A stretch of 64,000 nt of DNA from Echinarachnius parma (taxonomy: Eukaryota; Echinodermata; Echinoidea; Clypeasteroida; Echinarachniidae): the NCBI GenBank assembly GCA_037951105.1, contig JBAMJV010001397.1, positions 1-64,000 on the forward strand. The letters run 5' to 3'. The notes beneath the pieces are model-generated. The model was not told the DNA's origin. It searched no databases and saw only the letters and a program-made list of their open reading frames with translations. A program made the translations under genes and the position numbers. Positions 1-13,300 of this stretch are shown in pieces. Positions within the stretch are counted from its first letter, which is position 1, and every line of letters begins with the position of its first letter.

Positions 1-240
1 GAAATATTTCGGCAGGTGGTCTCGGCCGCGAACAAATTGGTCTTGGTCCGGTAAACGGCAAATCATCCCCCCCCCCCCCCCCCCCCCCAGGTGTAAGAAC
101 CTGTCTACGCCACTGTTTCAAGCAGTTGTCTTGGTCTCGAAATATTTCGGCAGGTGGTCTCGTCCGCAAACAAATTGGTCTCGTTCCGGTGAACGGCAAA
201 TCATCCCCCAAGGTGTAAGAACCTGTCTACGCCACTGGAC
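1..240. repeat. Tandem duplication of about 120 bp, probable hAT-end fragments
   Basis: The block that begins GAAATATTTCGGCAGGTGGT at position 1 recurs from about 139. Both copies end with AACCTGTCTACGCCACTG, near 115 and 237. The first copy has a long poly-C run (67-89) where the second has five C. The ending resembles the terminal inverted repeat of the hAT-like element at 21049-21234 (GCTACGCCACTG), so these are probably tandem 3' ends of a related non-autonomous element. No coding capacity is seen. Confidence 0.6.
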
Positions 241-901
241 CAGAGGCAAACAAAAATGTAAAAATCCGCTGCTAGATTGATCCACTGGCCTTGATAATAA
301 TTATACCCTATGAATAAACGGCGGATAAAATAAATCAGAGGGAAAGGCACGAGTGCTCAAATTTCGATGACTGCATCAAGAGCGCTTATCACCACTGGCG
401 TACTGGTGGGGGGGGGGGGGGGGGGGGGGGCTTGGGGGCGCTTGCCCCCCCCCCCCACCCCCCCCCCCCCCCAAAAAAAAAAAAAAAATTCCATCATGGC
501 TTTTACCTAATTCGATTGAAAAAATAGTATTTCTTTAGACAAGAAAACTCAGCTTTTACTTCATGTCAAGTCAAATTTCCTTCCCAAGTATGCACCAGAT
601 TGCATAATTTCAAGTAAAACATTGCAAAAGCACCTTTACCGTGCACCCACCTACCATCACACCCTCCAATCACCCTTCCCCCTCTCGGTTATTGTTTCGC
701 TCCCTCAGGAATCGGTCTTGTATACGTCTGGAATACAATGTTCATGTTGTTTTGTCATAAAATAATGCTTTTGATGCACTGTTTGAACTGAACATTATGT
801 CACTTTGCGAATATTATTTTTGGGGTGCATTTTTGTTTTTCTTCATGAATCAATTATAACCTCTTCTGGTTGGTAGAATCATGACGATGATGACGCACTA
901 A
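241..901. other. Non-coding stretch with poly-G/poly-C/poly-A tract
   Basis: No gene is seen. Positions 409-488 form a G-run, C-run and A-run mosaic. About 585-720 is a diverged copy of a dispersed module (CAGATTGCATAATTTCAAG, then GCAAAAGC and a C-rich stretch) that recurs at 1435, 15690, 44360 and 49000-49440. Confidence 0.5.
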
Positions 902-1239
902 CCCAGCTAGCCACCTGACGTCGGGCCGATGTCGGAATTTGGTTGCCGGATGTCGGCATATCGCTGTTGGCTCGAGGTTAAAATGTCCGCCAGCCCAACA
1001 TCGTCACGACGTCATTTTTGTGATATATTGGCATAACGTCATTTTCCGACAATGGCCCAACATCATGTCATGAGATGATGTTGGAAAAATGTCGGAAAAT
1101 GACGTTATGCCAATATATCACAAAAATGACGTCGTGACGATGTTGGGCTGGCGGACATTTTAACCTCGAGCCAACGGCGATATGCCGACATCCGGCAACC
1201 AAATTCCGACATCGGCCCGACGTCAGGTGGCTAGCTGGG
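902..1239. repeat. 338-bp near-perfect palindrome (foldback element)
   Basis: The sequence starts CCCAGCTAGCCACCTGACGT and ends with the reverse complement, ACGTCAGGTGGCTAGCTGGG. The arms, roughly 902-1050 and 1090-1239, agree at almost every base. Only the central 40 bp has several mismatches, and its tip (CATCAT..ATGATG) also pairs. It would fold into a hairpin with essentially no loop. No clear target duplication abuts it. A MITE or foldback transposon is the most likely origin; a recent inverted duplication is the alternative. Confidence 0.85.
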
Positions 1240-1305
1240 AAAGCACTTCTACATTATTGTACATGTACATGTCGTCAAGTCAGAATTTCCTTTCTAGGTA
1301 TGCAC

Positions 1306-1426
1306 TAGACTAGAATCTAGTCTCTCCCTCGCATGCTGAACTCGGCCTACCACCCACAATAATGCGCCACGTACGAGAGAGATCACTCTCGTTGGCGGCG
1401 CTTTCGAGGGTCTAGATTATAGACTA
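1306..1426. mobile_element. Small nested insertion with 9-bp target duplication
   Basis: A 121-bp segment starting TAGACTAGAATCTAG and ending CTAGATTATAGACTA is flanked on both sides by GGTATGCAC (1297-1305 and 1427-1435). The insertion splits a copy of the dispersed module that reads GGTATGCACCAGATTGCAC when intact. The 9-bp duplication with inverted ends would suit a Mutator-like MITE, or a hAT with an extra matching base. Confidence 0.6.
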
Positions 1427-2181
1427 GGTATGCACCAGATTGCACAGTTTCAAGTCCAAAAATGCAAAAGCTGCAGCCACCCACAGGGCCCGCCTCCCAC
1501 ATCTTTACATTACTGCACCCCTTATATAAGCACGAAACATAGTTGAGTTCTGGTAAAGAGAGTACAGATTTTGTCAAACTGAATTTAAGTAACCAAAACC
1601 TGCACAATTACATTACAATTACTAAAAGTTATATAAGTTAAAGTCATACCTGTAAAGTGTCCAAATCCACGAAAATTACTTGGAGCTTCCTCGTTTCTCT
1701 TGTTTAGCTTATGGTAAGAGAAGAATAAAATAGGGTTTGATTTTTTCAAATGTCCCTTTAGTATGAAGATAATTATCATTGAAAATCATTATTTCTAAAG
1801 CGTTAATCAACGCAATTGAAAAAAAGTACAATTGTCTTAGCTGAGAACGTCCGCATGCAGCACGCGTGAGAACATTCCGGAGATTGAACTTTGAGCCGAG
1901 CGAGTTCAAATTCCATGAATTATGTACTACGTGTGTAAAAATACACGGGTGCGAATATCTCAAACGGATCATTCATTACTGCGACAAATGTATGGCAGAC
2001 CATCAGTATTGGGTGATAAAATATGAACTCAATATTCGTTTTTTTCACTATATAGGTAAACAGTGTTCGTTTTCTTTCAAACTTTCACAAATCTTTCAAT
2101 TGTATTTTACAATGATATTGATATATGATTGAAGTCTCAAATGTCATTTTGTGCAATATCTGACACATTACAGGGATCACT
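1427..2181. other. Non-coding repeat remnants
   Basis: The stretch holds the right half of the dispersed module (1427-1500). At about 1625-1790 there is a fragment containing GCTTATGGTAAGAGAAGAAT that recurs at about 56285-56385 inside the receptor gene. No gene is supported. Confidence 0.45.
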
Positions 2182-2509
2182 TTAAAGGGAAAGTTGAGTT
2201 TTGATATAGAGGGCGCTACGCAACATAATTTCCATGTGAGATAATAAAAAACTGATTATCAAATTCGAAAGAGCATGCATACAATTCTAATGACAGAAAC
2301 CGACGAGTGTTTAGAGAGCGCCCTCTTGAGTTTCAACGCTCTTTTTGAATGATAACGGGCTTTTTACTTAGTAATTTGTAATTTTGTATTCCTTTCGAGC
2401 ATGGTGTAGTTATAAACATACGTTTGCAATGTAACACTGCAGGTTTTGGTTAATAAAATTTAGTTTGACCAAAACTGTACTCTCTTTACCAAAACTCAAC
2501 TATCTCTTT
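2182..2509 (+). mobile_element. MITE family 1 copy (TTAAAGGG...AGTTTTGGT ends)
   Basis: The left end reads TTAAAGGGAAAGTTGAGTTT, then AGAGGGCGCT. The right end reads ACCAAAACTCAACTATCTCT. The same ends and interior occur at 30472-31015, 8448-8947, 45196-45615 and, truncated, at 5530-5645. The interior lacks the central part of the full 544-bp copy, so this copy is internally deleted. The TTAA boundary suggests a piggyBac-like mobiliser, but no transposase is present. Confidence 0.7.
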
Positions 2510-2935
2510 CATAATGCTCGAAAGAAATAACAAAAAATACAAATGACTAAGTAAAAAGCCTGTTATCATAAAAAAAAGAGCCATTAAAACTCAATAAAAT
2601 ATTGTGCGTGTGAGTGTTTTGTTGAAATAGTGATTATATAGAGAGATAATCAACAACTATTTAAAAACCTCTTCTGTACATTTTTAAAAGAGGAACCATT
2701 TTATAAACAATTTGAACGGCTGGTTCAAAAATGTTGAATTATTTGTGGGGCCCCACAATAATTACAAAATGTTATGTTTATGGATATTTAAGCTACATTT
2801 CTTAACCGATTTTGATCAAATAAAGTTTATTCTGTCATTAAAATTGCATGCTCTTTTGAATTTGACACTAAGTAGGTAATTTAGTCATTATCTCACAAAA
2901 AATATTTTGTGTAGCGCCCTCTATACCAAAACTGA
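2510..2935 (-). mobile_element. MITE family 1 copy in inverted orientation
   Basis: This is the reverse complement of the family at 30472-31015. It shares the GCTCGAAAGAAATA start, the GGGGCCCCACAATAATTA core and the GTAGCGCCCTCTATACCAAA end. It directly abuts the plus-oriented copy at 2182-2509, so the two are head to head and could form one long hairpin. Confidence 0.65.
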
Positions 2936-3175
2936 TAATCATAATTATCATAACGATAGTAATACCTATGAAAGATAATACGAACAATAATAACGATAAC
3001 AATACTAATACTATAATACTGTAGTTGATAATATCGACAATAACGATAATAGTAATAAATTGAATAATAAACAGTATAATAATAACAACATTAATTATAC
3101 CGATAACACTAACAAGAATAATGATAACAATAATGCTAATTAATAGTAATACCAATATAACTAGAACAATTATAA
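2936..3175. repeat. AT-rich ATA/ATC low-complexity tract
   Basis: The tract is irregular ataataacgata-type triplet repeats with no fixed unit. A hydrophobic minus-strand reading frame here is a composition artefact of the triplets. Confidence 0.7.
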
Positions 3176-4021
3176 TAACAAATTCAAATTCATATAATTT
3201 TCAAAGCTTAGCATTATCCTAGTATTTATCATTAAGCATGAATTAAATAGTAATAGTAGGCCTAATAGACACGATTATATTCATTACTTTTATAATGTAC
3301 ATTTGCTCTTATTTGTTTGAACTGTAGTTATATTTTATTCAAGTAAGAAGACGAAATAATTATGTTTTCTTTCGAACGGCAACAAGGTTGTATTATACCA
3401 AGGAGTAGACAGTAAAATTCACCTCGTTATGCACCTATACCGATAGTGAAAACATCGTGAAGGAACCCTCGAAACATTGGCTGATTTTTCGGACTAACCA
3501 AGGAGGGCATGCAGTGCACTAGCGCCGTATACAGTAACAAGTTTGTCTACGGGACTAGACGCGTGGTATACAGATGAATCGATTCGCGTAACTAGGGAAA
3601 ATGTACTATGAGGGATGTGAAACGCTACAAAATGTCCATCAAAGAATAGAGATAATATCGATTTTTAATTATAAAATTCATCCTATTTATCGTATTTAAA
3701 ATCAAATACATAATTCTTTTGACATTATTACGAGCATATGAAATATGTTTAACTATCTATTGTATACTTTCTTAAATACGCCACCCCCATCTTATGAATG
3801 GAATACTCTAAACAAAGTTTTAGGTGCGACAGGTGTATTGTTCTATGCTGAAAGTTAGATCCAAGACTCCTCGGCCTCGCATACATGGACGTAAAATATT
3901 TCGCAATTTTGTATAATTCCATGGCCTAATGATGTAAACTACTTGCAAATCATGGCGTTCTAGTTCGAGAAGTGATGAAGATGAGATTATTTAATGGAAT
4001 ACGGGACAGAAACACGTAAAA
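3176..4021. other. Upstream region of the plus-strand gene
   Basis: No repeat or other gene is recognised. If exon 1 is first, the promoter and 5' UTR, or an upstream non-coding exon, should lie here. I see no convincing TATA box. Confidence 0.3.
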
Positions 4022-4306
4022 ATGACGCAATTACCGACGCTATGTATGGTCAATTATGACCAGGAAGAGCCGCCGGGATTTCGCTACCGCCTCCCCGGAC
4101 TTCCAGGCCTGTCGCACAGCTCGGGTCCCGCTGGTTCATCGCCGCGACAGAGAAAAGCCGCCTCCTTGCCAAACTCTCCCCGCTACGCTCAGCCACAAGC
4201 CGCCCCGCCAGGCCTGGGCCGATCGAACCACGAACACCCGTACACGTCGCTACCGCCAGCGAAACAGACTTTCCTGACTTCAAAAGATGATACCTACGCA
4301 ACTCTG
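4022..4306 (+). CDS. Plus-strand gene, exon 1 (start)
   Basis: ATG at 4022 opens a 95-codon exon that ends in phase 0 at CTG before GTAAAT. The product is basic and rich in Ser, Pro and Arg (PGLPGLSHSSGPAGSSPRQR, then KQTFLTSKDDTYATL). GC content jumps here against the AT-rich surroundings, as in the other exons. No in-frame stop lies immediately upstream, so an earlier start in an upstream exon remains possible. Confidence 0.6.
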
Positions 4307-7300
4307 GTAAATATGCTACTTTACTTGATTACCTATGAGTAGAAGTTGGATACAATGATTGATTAATTGTTCTTTTGTCTTTTGCAGTAAATCTTTTTTT
4401 CCCCACATATTTGGTAAGTTGTGCAAAGATATTGATAAAATAAAGTAAAACTATGAATGATGAATGACAATTTGTTTTTATTTTAAGTAAATTAAGGAGT
4501 GAAAATAAATGATTTTCTATTGATCACCTAAATTGTAGCCAAATACTGAAGTAGATATAAATCAGTGTTGTTCACCATTTCGGAGGCAGATAATTTCTTT
4601 AGTTTCAAATGTCATGAATGTTGCTCATTAAAAAAAAGATTAAAAATTAATAGCACTACCATGTACATAACCAGGCAGAACTTTAGACGTGAAAAATAAA
4701 AAAATTATGTTTAGCATCCCCACCCGCTTCCTTTATTTGAGGTCGCCTGCTTTACAAACAAAAATACAAAATTTGATCTTTTTCAGAAGAAAAAATTAAA
4801 TTAAAAAAATAAAATCATATCTTTAAACTCTAGCATCATTGTGTGTATGTTGTGTTAATGTTGGTAATGTTGTGGCCATCTTGAAAAATGTGCCGAGCAG
4901 CCATTTTGAGAAAAAAAAAGAAGAAAAAAGGGCCTCAGGAGTCGGGACTCCTTCCTCTTTTTCAAAAAGGCAGGATGCTATTAAAATATAAACATTTGTT
5001 TTCTTTTTATTTATATGTTTTATGTTCTACATTTTTCTATCACATTCAGTACCAGCACAGCTCTGAGAGTCGGTTTATCAACCAACGAGAAAGGTTAAAA
5101 TCTCGCAGCCATGATGCCCTTCCCCTTATCCACCCTGAACTTTTCAACTCTCGCACGCCGAACAACAGCACGGCTGAGCCGCGGTGTCGCGATCTGGAAT
5201 CGCGGCAGTTCGAGGGCGCGCAATACTACTCACTCCCTCCTCTAAAGACGATGGGAGAGACGAGCCTGACAGCAAACGCTGAGCTGCTAGAGGACCCAAG
5301 ATGGAATGAGTATCTGCAGGCATGGGTCTCAAACACACAGGTAAACATTAGTTGTAGTTTTCTCTCAATCTTTGGTGTCTCATAAAATAAACATTTACTG
5401 CCCAAAATATCAAATTTGTAATTTACTTACATAGTCAGGACTGCTAAATTCAAAATTGTTATTTAAGTCAAACTAATGGCAATGCCATTATATATAAAGT
5501 AATTGAGTTTGAGAGCTATTTAAAATCTTTGAAGGGATAGTAGAGTTTTGGTATAGAGGGCGCTATACAAAATAATTTTTTTGTGAGATCTTTGAAAAAC
5601 TGAGTGTCAAATATGAAAGCACACAATTTTAATGACATAATTCAATTTAATTCAATTCAGTTCATTTTATTCATTTCCATTTTCAATTTTAAAAAAAAAC
5701 AATACAAAAATATATACCGTAAACCTGGGTGACTTAAGCTGCCGGGGTGACTTTGGCCACTTTTTGAGAAGTTTGTATCTAATTTCTGATTCAATACATT
5801 ACCCTATACAGTCAGAATGCAACTCAGCCCGATTCCACTGTATTTATTCATATCGTATTCATAGATTTGCGACCCGCACGCACCAATGAGCAATGCAGAG
5901 GGGTATTATTTTGAGCTTTATGGAACCTTAACATAGTTTTTAATGAATGAATGTGGTATCAAATTTTAGAGGAAGAATCATATTTTATGTCTATAATAAT
6001 TAATCAAGTATTAAATCAAATTTTACCAGTGAAATTTCTTGTCAAATATCACCAAAAAATAATAAGTTCAGAAGTAAAAAATAACAGTTTATGCTTCTTG
6101 CGTCTCAATGATTTTATAATCATTGTAAAGCATGTTTTATACTCTTTCAGGATATGTAGGTTTTATTTTGTTGCGTTGGATAATCGGGTCAGGAGCCAAG
6201 AAAATACCACTCAGGTACAAATTAAGAACAACTAAAATGCGAACGAGCATTCCTATTGGATGGTACGAAGGGGTGTGTTTGAAGCGGGCCAGTGATTGGC
6301 CTCATTCAAATAACGCAATACCAGGCTCCCCCTCGTAAACGCGCTGTGCGGGGAAAGAGAAATTCTCTCTCTCCCTCTCTCTTCATCGCGGGACGTGCAA
6401 AATCTGCGTGATGCTGAATCAACCAATCAACGGGCTGGATTGCCGCTGAAAGCCAACAATATGATATTTTATTTTGTCCTTTGCTGGTCTTTGTTGGCTC
6501 CTGACCCGATTAAGAAATAAACGGCTTCAAAATTGACATATTTATAAAGTGTATTAAATTACCTTTCATATGGTATAAATATGAAGGAGACGCAAGTACA
6601 TTTTGTAAGTTTTCAAGCCGAATGAAAAAGAACTTTCAAAAACGAATTTTGTCAAGTTATTACACTTGATTTTCATCTTTTTGTCGTTGTTGAATTAAAA
6701 ATATAATTATATGGAAGCAAAGAATGACATATTTTCTACAATGTCATATATCAAAAATGTACAATAGGTTATTGCAAACTGAAGTTATCGCATTTTAAAA
6801 ATGATGTATCTCCAGCCGAGTACTATTCGGGAGAGAAAGTTCGATCGGTGGAATCTATAGTGGAAACTATAGGCAATTCGAGAACGTCCGTGAAATTAAT
6901 ACGAACGTCCGTGACATTAAGACTCATGTGAGAAACTGTATTCTGGTGACAGGAAAATGGCCTTTATTTTGATTAAACATGTTATTTATGATTGCGGAAA
7001 TGTTGTAAAATCATTTATTTACAGAAGTATGGTGGCATTTCTGTTATAGAGTGCCCAACCGAGGAAAGCCGGTGTAAAATTAGGGGTTACGATTTCCACA
7101 GGTCCACTAAGAGTGATAGTTAAGTAGCAGACATTTCATTATAATCAATTCAGATAGCTAAAATCATATCAACTGATAAATGTATATGTTTTATATTGGT
7201 CTGGAGCCTAGAGGAGATTCAAATAAATGTTGTCATCAATTTCTGTAATACTGTTCAGGCAGAGAACGTCCGTGAAATGTATGCGAACGTCCGTGGATTT

Positions 7301-10300
7301 GCAATTCAAAACAATAATAGTAAGAAAGAGGGACCAGGCGACTTGGAAAATGCTACTTTTATATCTGACTAGGATGTATGCATAGTCTCTGGCTTAAATA
7401 TAATAGGAATAGATAAAGTATTATCATCATATTGTTCTATAAGCATTAAGTCAATTCCAACCAATAATAGGACTCATTATAACGACCAGGTTCATGTAAA
7501 AACCAAACTATTTAAACAGATTTATTGCAATTTTCAAGTTTGTTTGTATAATGACCCTGTTTTAAAGCCATTTGCGAAGAATAGAAACTCTTTTGGATGA
7601 GATCAGATCATTCTGCCAACATTCTTGTTTCTAGCGAACGTCCGTGAGCGATATGGGAACGTCCGTGATGAAAACTATACTCTCTTTGGTCATGTAATTA
7701 TGCAATATTATGATCTAGACAGCAATTTATCCTATTAACATGCACATTGAAGTGTGTGGTACGGGAATACGAGCGTATATAGATGCGTTCCTAAAAAATG
7801 CGGCTAAAGTAAAGCAAAGGTTCTGAATAACACATTAATTTTAAACAAACATAACAATTCAGTAAAAGTTTGGACGTTTGTATTTTCTATTTGGCAAATA
7901 AAACACAATCCTCGTTTGGCATACAGAGAGAAGCAAGTCTTAGAAGTAAATTGTCAAAATATATTGCTGTATATGACAGAAAATAAATTAGATATATGGG
8001 TTCTAAATCTATATCTACATAATCCCTCACGGACGTTCGCCTTTTGGAGATGGGTTACTTCAACAGTGAATAAAAATGGAACCACATGGAGTTTCCCAGT
8101 ATAATGGGGTACGCCTGGAAGCTAGGATTCCATGCTTTCACATTAGATAGATGTCTTTAAATTAAAAAAATTAATTGAATTTTACCCTGTTGGGGTCGAA
8201 AAGTGCACTTTTCAAAATTCTGACCCATATAAGAATATATTTGAAAGTTGAAACAATAAGAAATTTGTTCTAAAAAGTTAGGCTTGATGAAAATACATTC
8301 ATCTCAAAAAGTGGCAAAAGTCACCCTGGTTTACGGTACAATAATAAGCATAAGTTGCAAATATAAGAAAATGAAAATGGGGGGGGGGGGGGGGGGGGGG
8401 GGGGAGGCCAAATGGCCTTGTGGAGGCATGGTTCCCCGAACAGTAGTTTTAAAGAGAATACACTTTATTTGATCAAAATCGTTTCAGAAACGGCTGAAAT
8501 ATCTATGAACATTTTGTACTAGTTAATTGTGGGGCCCCATAATTATTCAATAATTTTGAACCAGCCGTTAAAACAAATTGAAAATAATGAATTCATGCTT
8601 CCTCAGATGTTAAAAAATTTACAAAAGAGTTTTTTAATTAGTTTTTGATTATATCTCTCTATCTAATGACTATTTGACTATGAACAAAACATCACATTGC
8701 ACAATATTTTATTTAAAATGGTTGAAACCAATGAAGTTTTAGAGAGCGCCCTCTTGAGTTTTAATTACTCTTTTTGAATGATTACAGGCGTTTTACTTCT
8801 AGTCGTTTGTAATTTTGTATTCATTTCGAGCATGTTGGAGTTATTAGTTTGTAATGTAGTGGGGCAGGGGCAGGTTTTGGTTACTAAAATTAAGTTTTAG
8901 ACCAAAACTCTAATCTCTTTAATTACCAAAACTTAACTATCCCTTAAAGTGGAATTCTACCCCGAAAATCCTTAAATTCCATTGCTAAAAAGACCAATTA
9001 ACACTGCCCACGGTCATCCCAGTCACTAATGATCATTTCTCTCAAGATCCAGAAGATTGTAAAACAAACCTCCTCCTCAATCCAGCGAACCGCTACTGTG
9101 TGTTTCGCCATATTTGAACGGGACCGCCAGACTGGTGACGTACGTTGCGAGCTGGCTAATCAGAGATTTTGATTAGTCAATTACAGCTCGCCAAGTATTG
9201 TTGTTCATAAAAACAAATATTATTGTATCAGTATCACCAATATTGTGTGTTTCTTTTGCAATCAGCTGTTAGCCTATTGATTTCGCTTTCGATCGATCGC
9301 GTAAATTGTATAGCATATAGCGCATCTTACATAATATCCCATGCTTGATACGTAGTATCTATTCTCCATCAGCCATCACAACTTGACTTAACCATTATTT
9401 ATAACTCTTATCCGATTACTATGTTAATTTGCAAAGTTTATGGACTCGATCCTTCGTATGAGCAGTTCTCGCAAGTATGGTTGGAAACAATCCGGGGTAT
9501 TATTTCTGTCATATATGTGGGTCCTTATGCTAAATTTCTCCGATCTGAGTGCAGCTAACCATTCTGCACATCTTTTGCGATCATTCAATGCGCTTCAATG
9601 GAGTCGGATTTGCTAAAATAGTTCTTCCTTCTCGTCCTAGAAGAATTCAAAACAACATTTTCGTGTGTAATAAAATGGCAGATGAGCGAAGGTGCCAGCT
9701 CACGTGTGACGTCACAATATCGATATTATCGGCCAAAAGTTTAGTATCGTTAATGCCCCATGTACGTATTTTAAATATGGCGATGGTGCGATTGGCGATA
9801 CTGAAACTGGTGTCCTTTCACTATCACAATCGTTCAAACACAAATTTGGATATGGTCATTTGTGATAAGACTATCATTCTAATGGAGCTAAGTTATTTTG
9901 CGGACGGAATACCCCTTTAAGGTGTAGATGCAGGCATAATCTTTGCATAAATTAATGCATCCTGTGTTTTGCAGTATACATTGAAAACTATGCAAGGTAA
10001 TTTCTCTTTGGTTACAAACTTGGTTTTTATGCCTCCGCCAACGAAGTGGCCGGAGGCATTATGTTTTCGGGTTGTCCGTCCGTCCGTACGTCCGTCCGTC
10101 CCGTTTTCGTTCTCGCGATATCTCTCAAGACCCAGTTGACGGATCAATTTCAAACTTGGTATGAGTGTACGTATTGGGGTGACAATGATCTGATTAGATT
10201 TTAGGGGTCATGTAGTCAAAGGTCAAGGTCACAGGACTCAATGTATGTGCAAAAATGCCTCGTTCTCGCGATATCTCAAGAACTGGTTGATGGATCAAAT

Positions 10301-13300
10301 TAAAACTTGGTTTCAGTGTAGATATTGGGGTGGCAATGATCTGATTAGATTTTGGGGTTCATGAGGTCAAAGGTCAAGGTCACAGGACTCAATGTATGTG
10401 CAAAAATGCCTCGTTCTTGCGATATCTCAAGAACCGGTTGACGGATCCATTTCAAACTTGGTATGAGTGTACATATCGGGGTGCCACTGATCTGATTAGA
10501 TTTGGGGGGTCATGAGGTCAAAGGTCAAGGTCACATGACTCAATATGTATGCGAAAATGGCTTGTAACGGCAAAATTTCAAGAACTGAATGTCAGATCAA
10601 ACTCGGTACCTGAATGTATCATAAAGAGTCAACGTAGCCAAAATGTTGGGGTCATGAGGTTGAGGTCAAGGTCATGGGACTCATTATACATGCAAAAGAG
10701 CTTGTAATGCCAAAATCTCAAGAACTAAATGTCAGATTTCAATCAAACTTGGTACCTGAAATATATGAAAAATATTTTTAAAAATTAAATCGGTGCATGT
10801 TAATTTGGGCTTGATATTAAAATCGCGTGATAGCGGAGGCGCGCAATCAAAGATCCATCTAGTTTTGTTTTAAGTTGGAATAAATGGAGCACAGCTTTTG
10901 AACTGGGCCCTATTTCATAACATTTTCCTCTTAGTCAAGTTAATGATAATTATTGCAACTACTATGACAACATCTATTTCTTCATGCTAAATGGCTTTTG
11001 AAATTGTACAGTTACAATGATTGGATGTTTGTCAAACAATTTAAATAGTTTTTTGAAACATTGCCTCTTTATATTAAAGAATTATTAAAAAGTCAGAAAA
11101 TGGGTCCAAATGTACATCTGACTCAAATTCTATTTTCCCAACTCTTTAAACGCAACCCCCAGTTCTTACGGTGTACTCCTCTATGCGGCAGTGAGCATAT
11201 TTTCAGTAAATTCTCTGTTCATCTGAAAGTTCCATACCTACTGTGCAAGTCACAATGTGTATGACATACTATGACAGAATGCCAGACCGCTGTATTGATT
11301 GCTGGATGTTTGACAACAATACAAACCTGTTAGAGTGAATGGTCCCATTGGCTGCTATTGATGTGGCTTTGTGCACGCATCAGTGGCGTGCCCATTCACA
11401 ACCACTTCTGAAAGCTGCGCTGACTATTCATTGCCACTCTGCTGGGGTTAAGAGCCGAGTGTTTTGTTGCTAGGTATTTGACAACTAATGACACTGCATT
11501 AAATGTACTGATGTATTGGCTATTCAAACTTTAAAACTGCATTTATGCTTTACATGCTTTATAGATATACCATTTCAAATTCATACTGAGTGATTTTATA
11601 CCAACCAGTGCTGTTTGATTGGTCGGATAATTTAATCACACAATAAAGTAGCTACCCAAAGAAACAAGCTAAATGTGCAAAATATTTCAAAGCAAATGGG
11701 TATAATTTGATTTGGGCAGGTGATGAATTATTATTTATTTTTTTAACAAAAAGTGTTTACAAACTTTTTTGAAACAGTTCATTGAATGTGATCATGGGAG
11801 GTATAGTCTTTGAAAAATGTGTAACCCTAAACTATATCACTATTTGTGACTTGTTAGTGATACTATTGATACTAAAGTGATTACGTAAACATACAACTCT
11901 GGATTTTTGTAAATGTTTTGAGTTTGCCTAGTTCTATCTAAAATATATGTTATTGATTCAACAAGTTACTAGTAAAACATTGTAAGAGGCCAAACATTTC
12001 CCAATCAATATACAGTATGTTCAGCCAGAAGACTGCACAAGACTTTCTATTAACCCATTGAGGATCGACTGGTCCTCTAAACTACTCGGGCTAGCCTAGG
12101 GTCTATTGAGATTACATACATGTTAAAAAGCAAAATCAATCACTCCTGAGCGGGTTTAAAGGGACTTAGTAACATTGTCCGAATCCTCAAAAAAAAATTG
12201 AATTCTAGCGGTTCCCTTATACCTTGTTGTATTCGTATTAACAATAAAATCATGGGACAGGTTTTGGTTTTTCAAATTTCCCTTTCGTTACAAAGATACA
12301 TGTATGATTGAAGTATTCAGATAAGAAAAACTCTGGGCGAGTTTTTCTTCCGTGTACAAAGTGAGTGCAGTGAGTTACTGAATATCACTTTGCATTTTCG
12401 CTCATTACTTGGCCATACAATGTCCATTTGACTTGAAATTTTCACACAATACCCTGTGGACATATGAGATAACAACAATATACATTGCATCAACCATTCA
12501 TCACTTTTTGCACATGTCAACAAAGTTACTAGATCCCTTTAATATGTACTTGTATCATGTAGTATACATACATGTACATGCATACATCTATGGTGTTTTT
12601 GTACATGTCTTTCCCTGTAATTAGCCACTGTTGTGGATGGTTGGGCTTTTGTTCCCTGATCTTGAAATCAATACTGTCAATGAGAAGAAACAAGTATATG
12701 TAGTTATGTAGTAAAGGTCAAACATTTATAATCAATACAAAATAGAAGAAAACAAATTGCTAATCCTGATCCTAGATAGGGTCCTACATCAGTGTACAAT
12801 ACTGCATTACCTTAATTTAGGAACTCTGAGTAATTATGGCTTGTAAAAAATGTAACTAAGCTATCAGACTACAAATTTGTACATACAAGTCTGAAAAATA
12901 GTTGGCAGTTTTCAGGCAAAAGTACCGCATTTTTAGGCCCTGACCGCCGGCCTACATTTAGCATGTATACATGTTGTAGCATACATTCATGTTGTTGTTG
13001 TTGATTGGCCGTTCGTTCATAAATATTATTGAACATTAAAATCCCTTTCTTTATTTTTTAAAGAAATAGTCTTGTTGCCCGGCCACCAATGGAAAGCGGC
13101 CACTGTAGCCAGGTGACCTCATTTATATAGTAAAAGAGAGATATAGAGGTTCCATAGCATATGTGTTACACCACAAAACGACCAATGAGTCGGGAAAACT
13201 GATTGTGCTGATTTTCATAACATTGAAATAGAAATTATTACCTATAAAATGGTATATAATTTGTCATATTTGGACTAAGCAAACCTTTTCAAAATGAACG

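Noticed and set aside
2868-3155. Hydrophobic 95-codon minus-strand frame
   Set aside because: It is produced by ATA/AAT triplets and has no start context or conservation signal.
4888-5049. Upstream extension of exon 2 (MCRAAILRKKKKKK...)
   Set aside because: A strong polypyrimidine tract and AG at 5049 give a phase-consistent acceptor. The extension is low-complexity and AT-rich.
9549-9920. 123-codon open frame
   Set aside because: No domain, no splice context, and it lies inside a candidate transposon.
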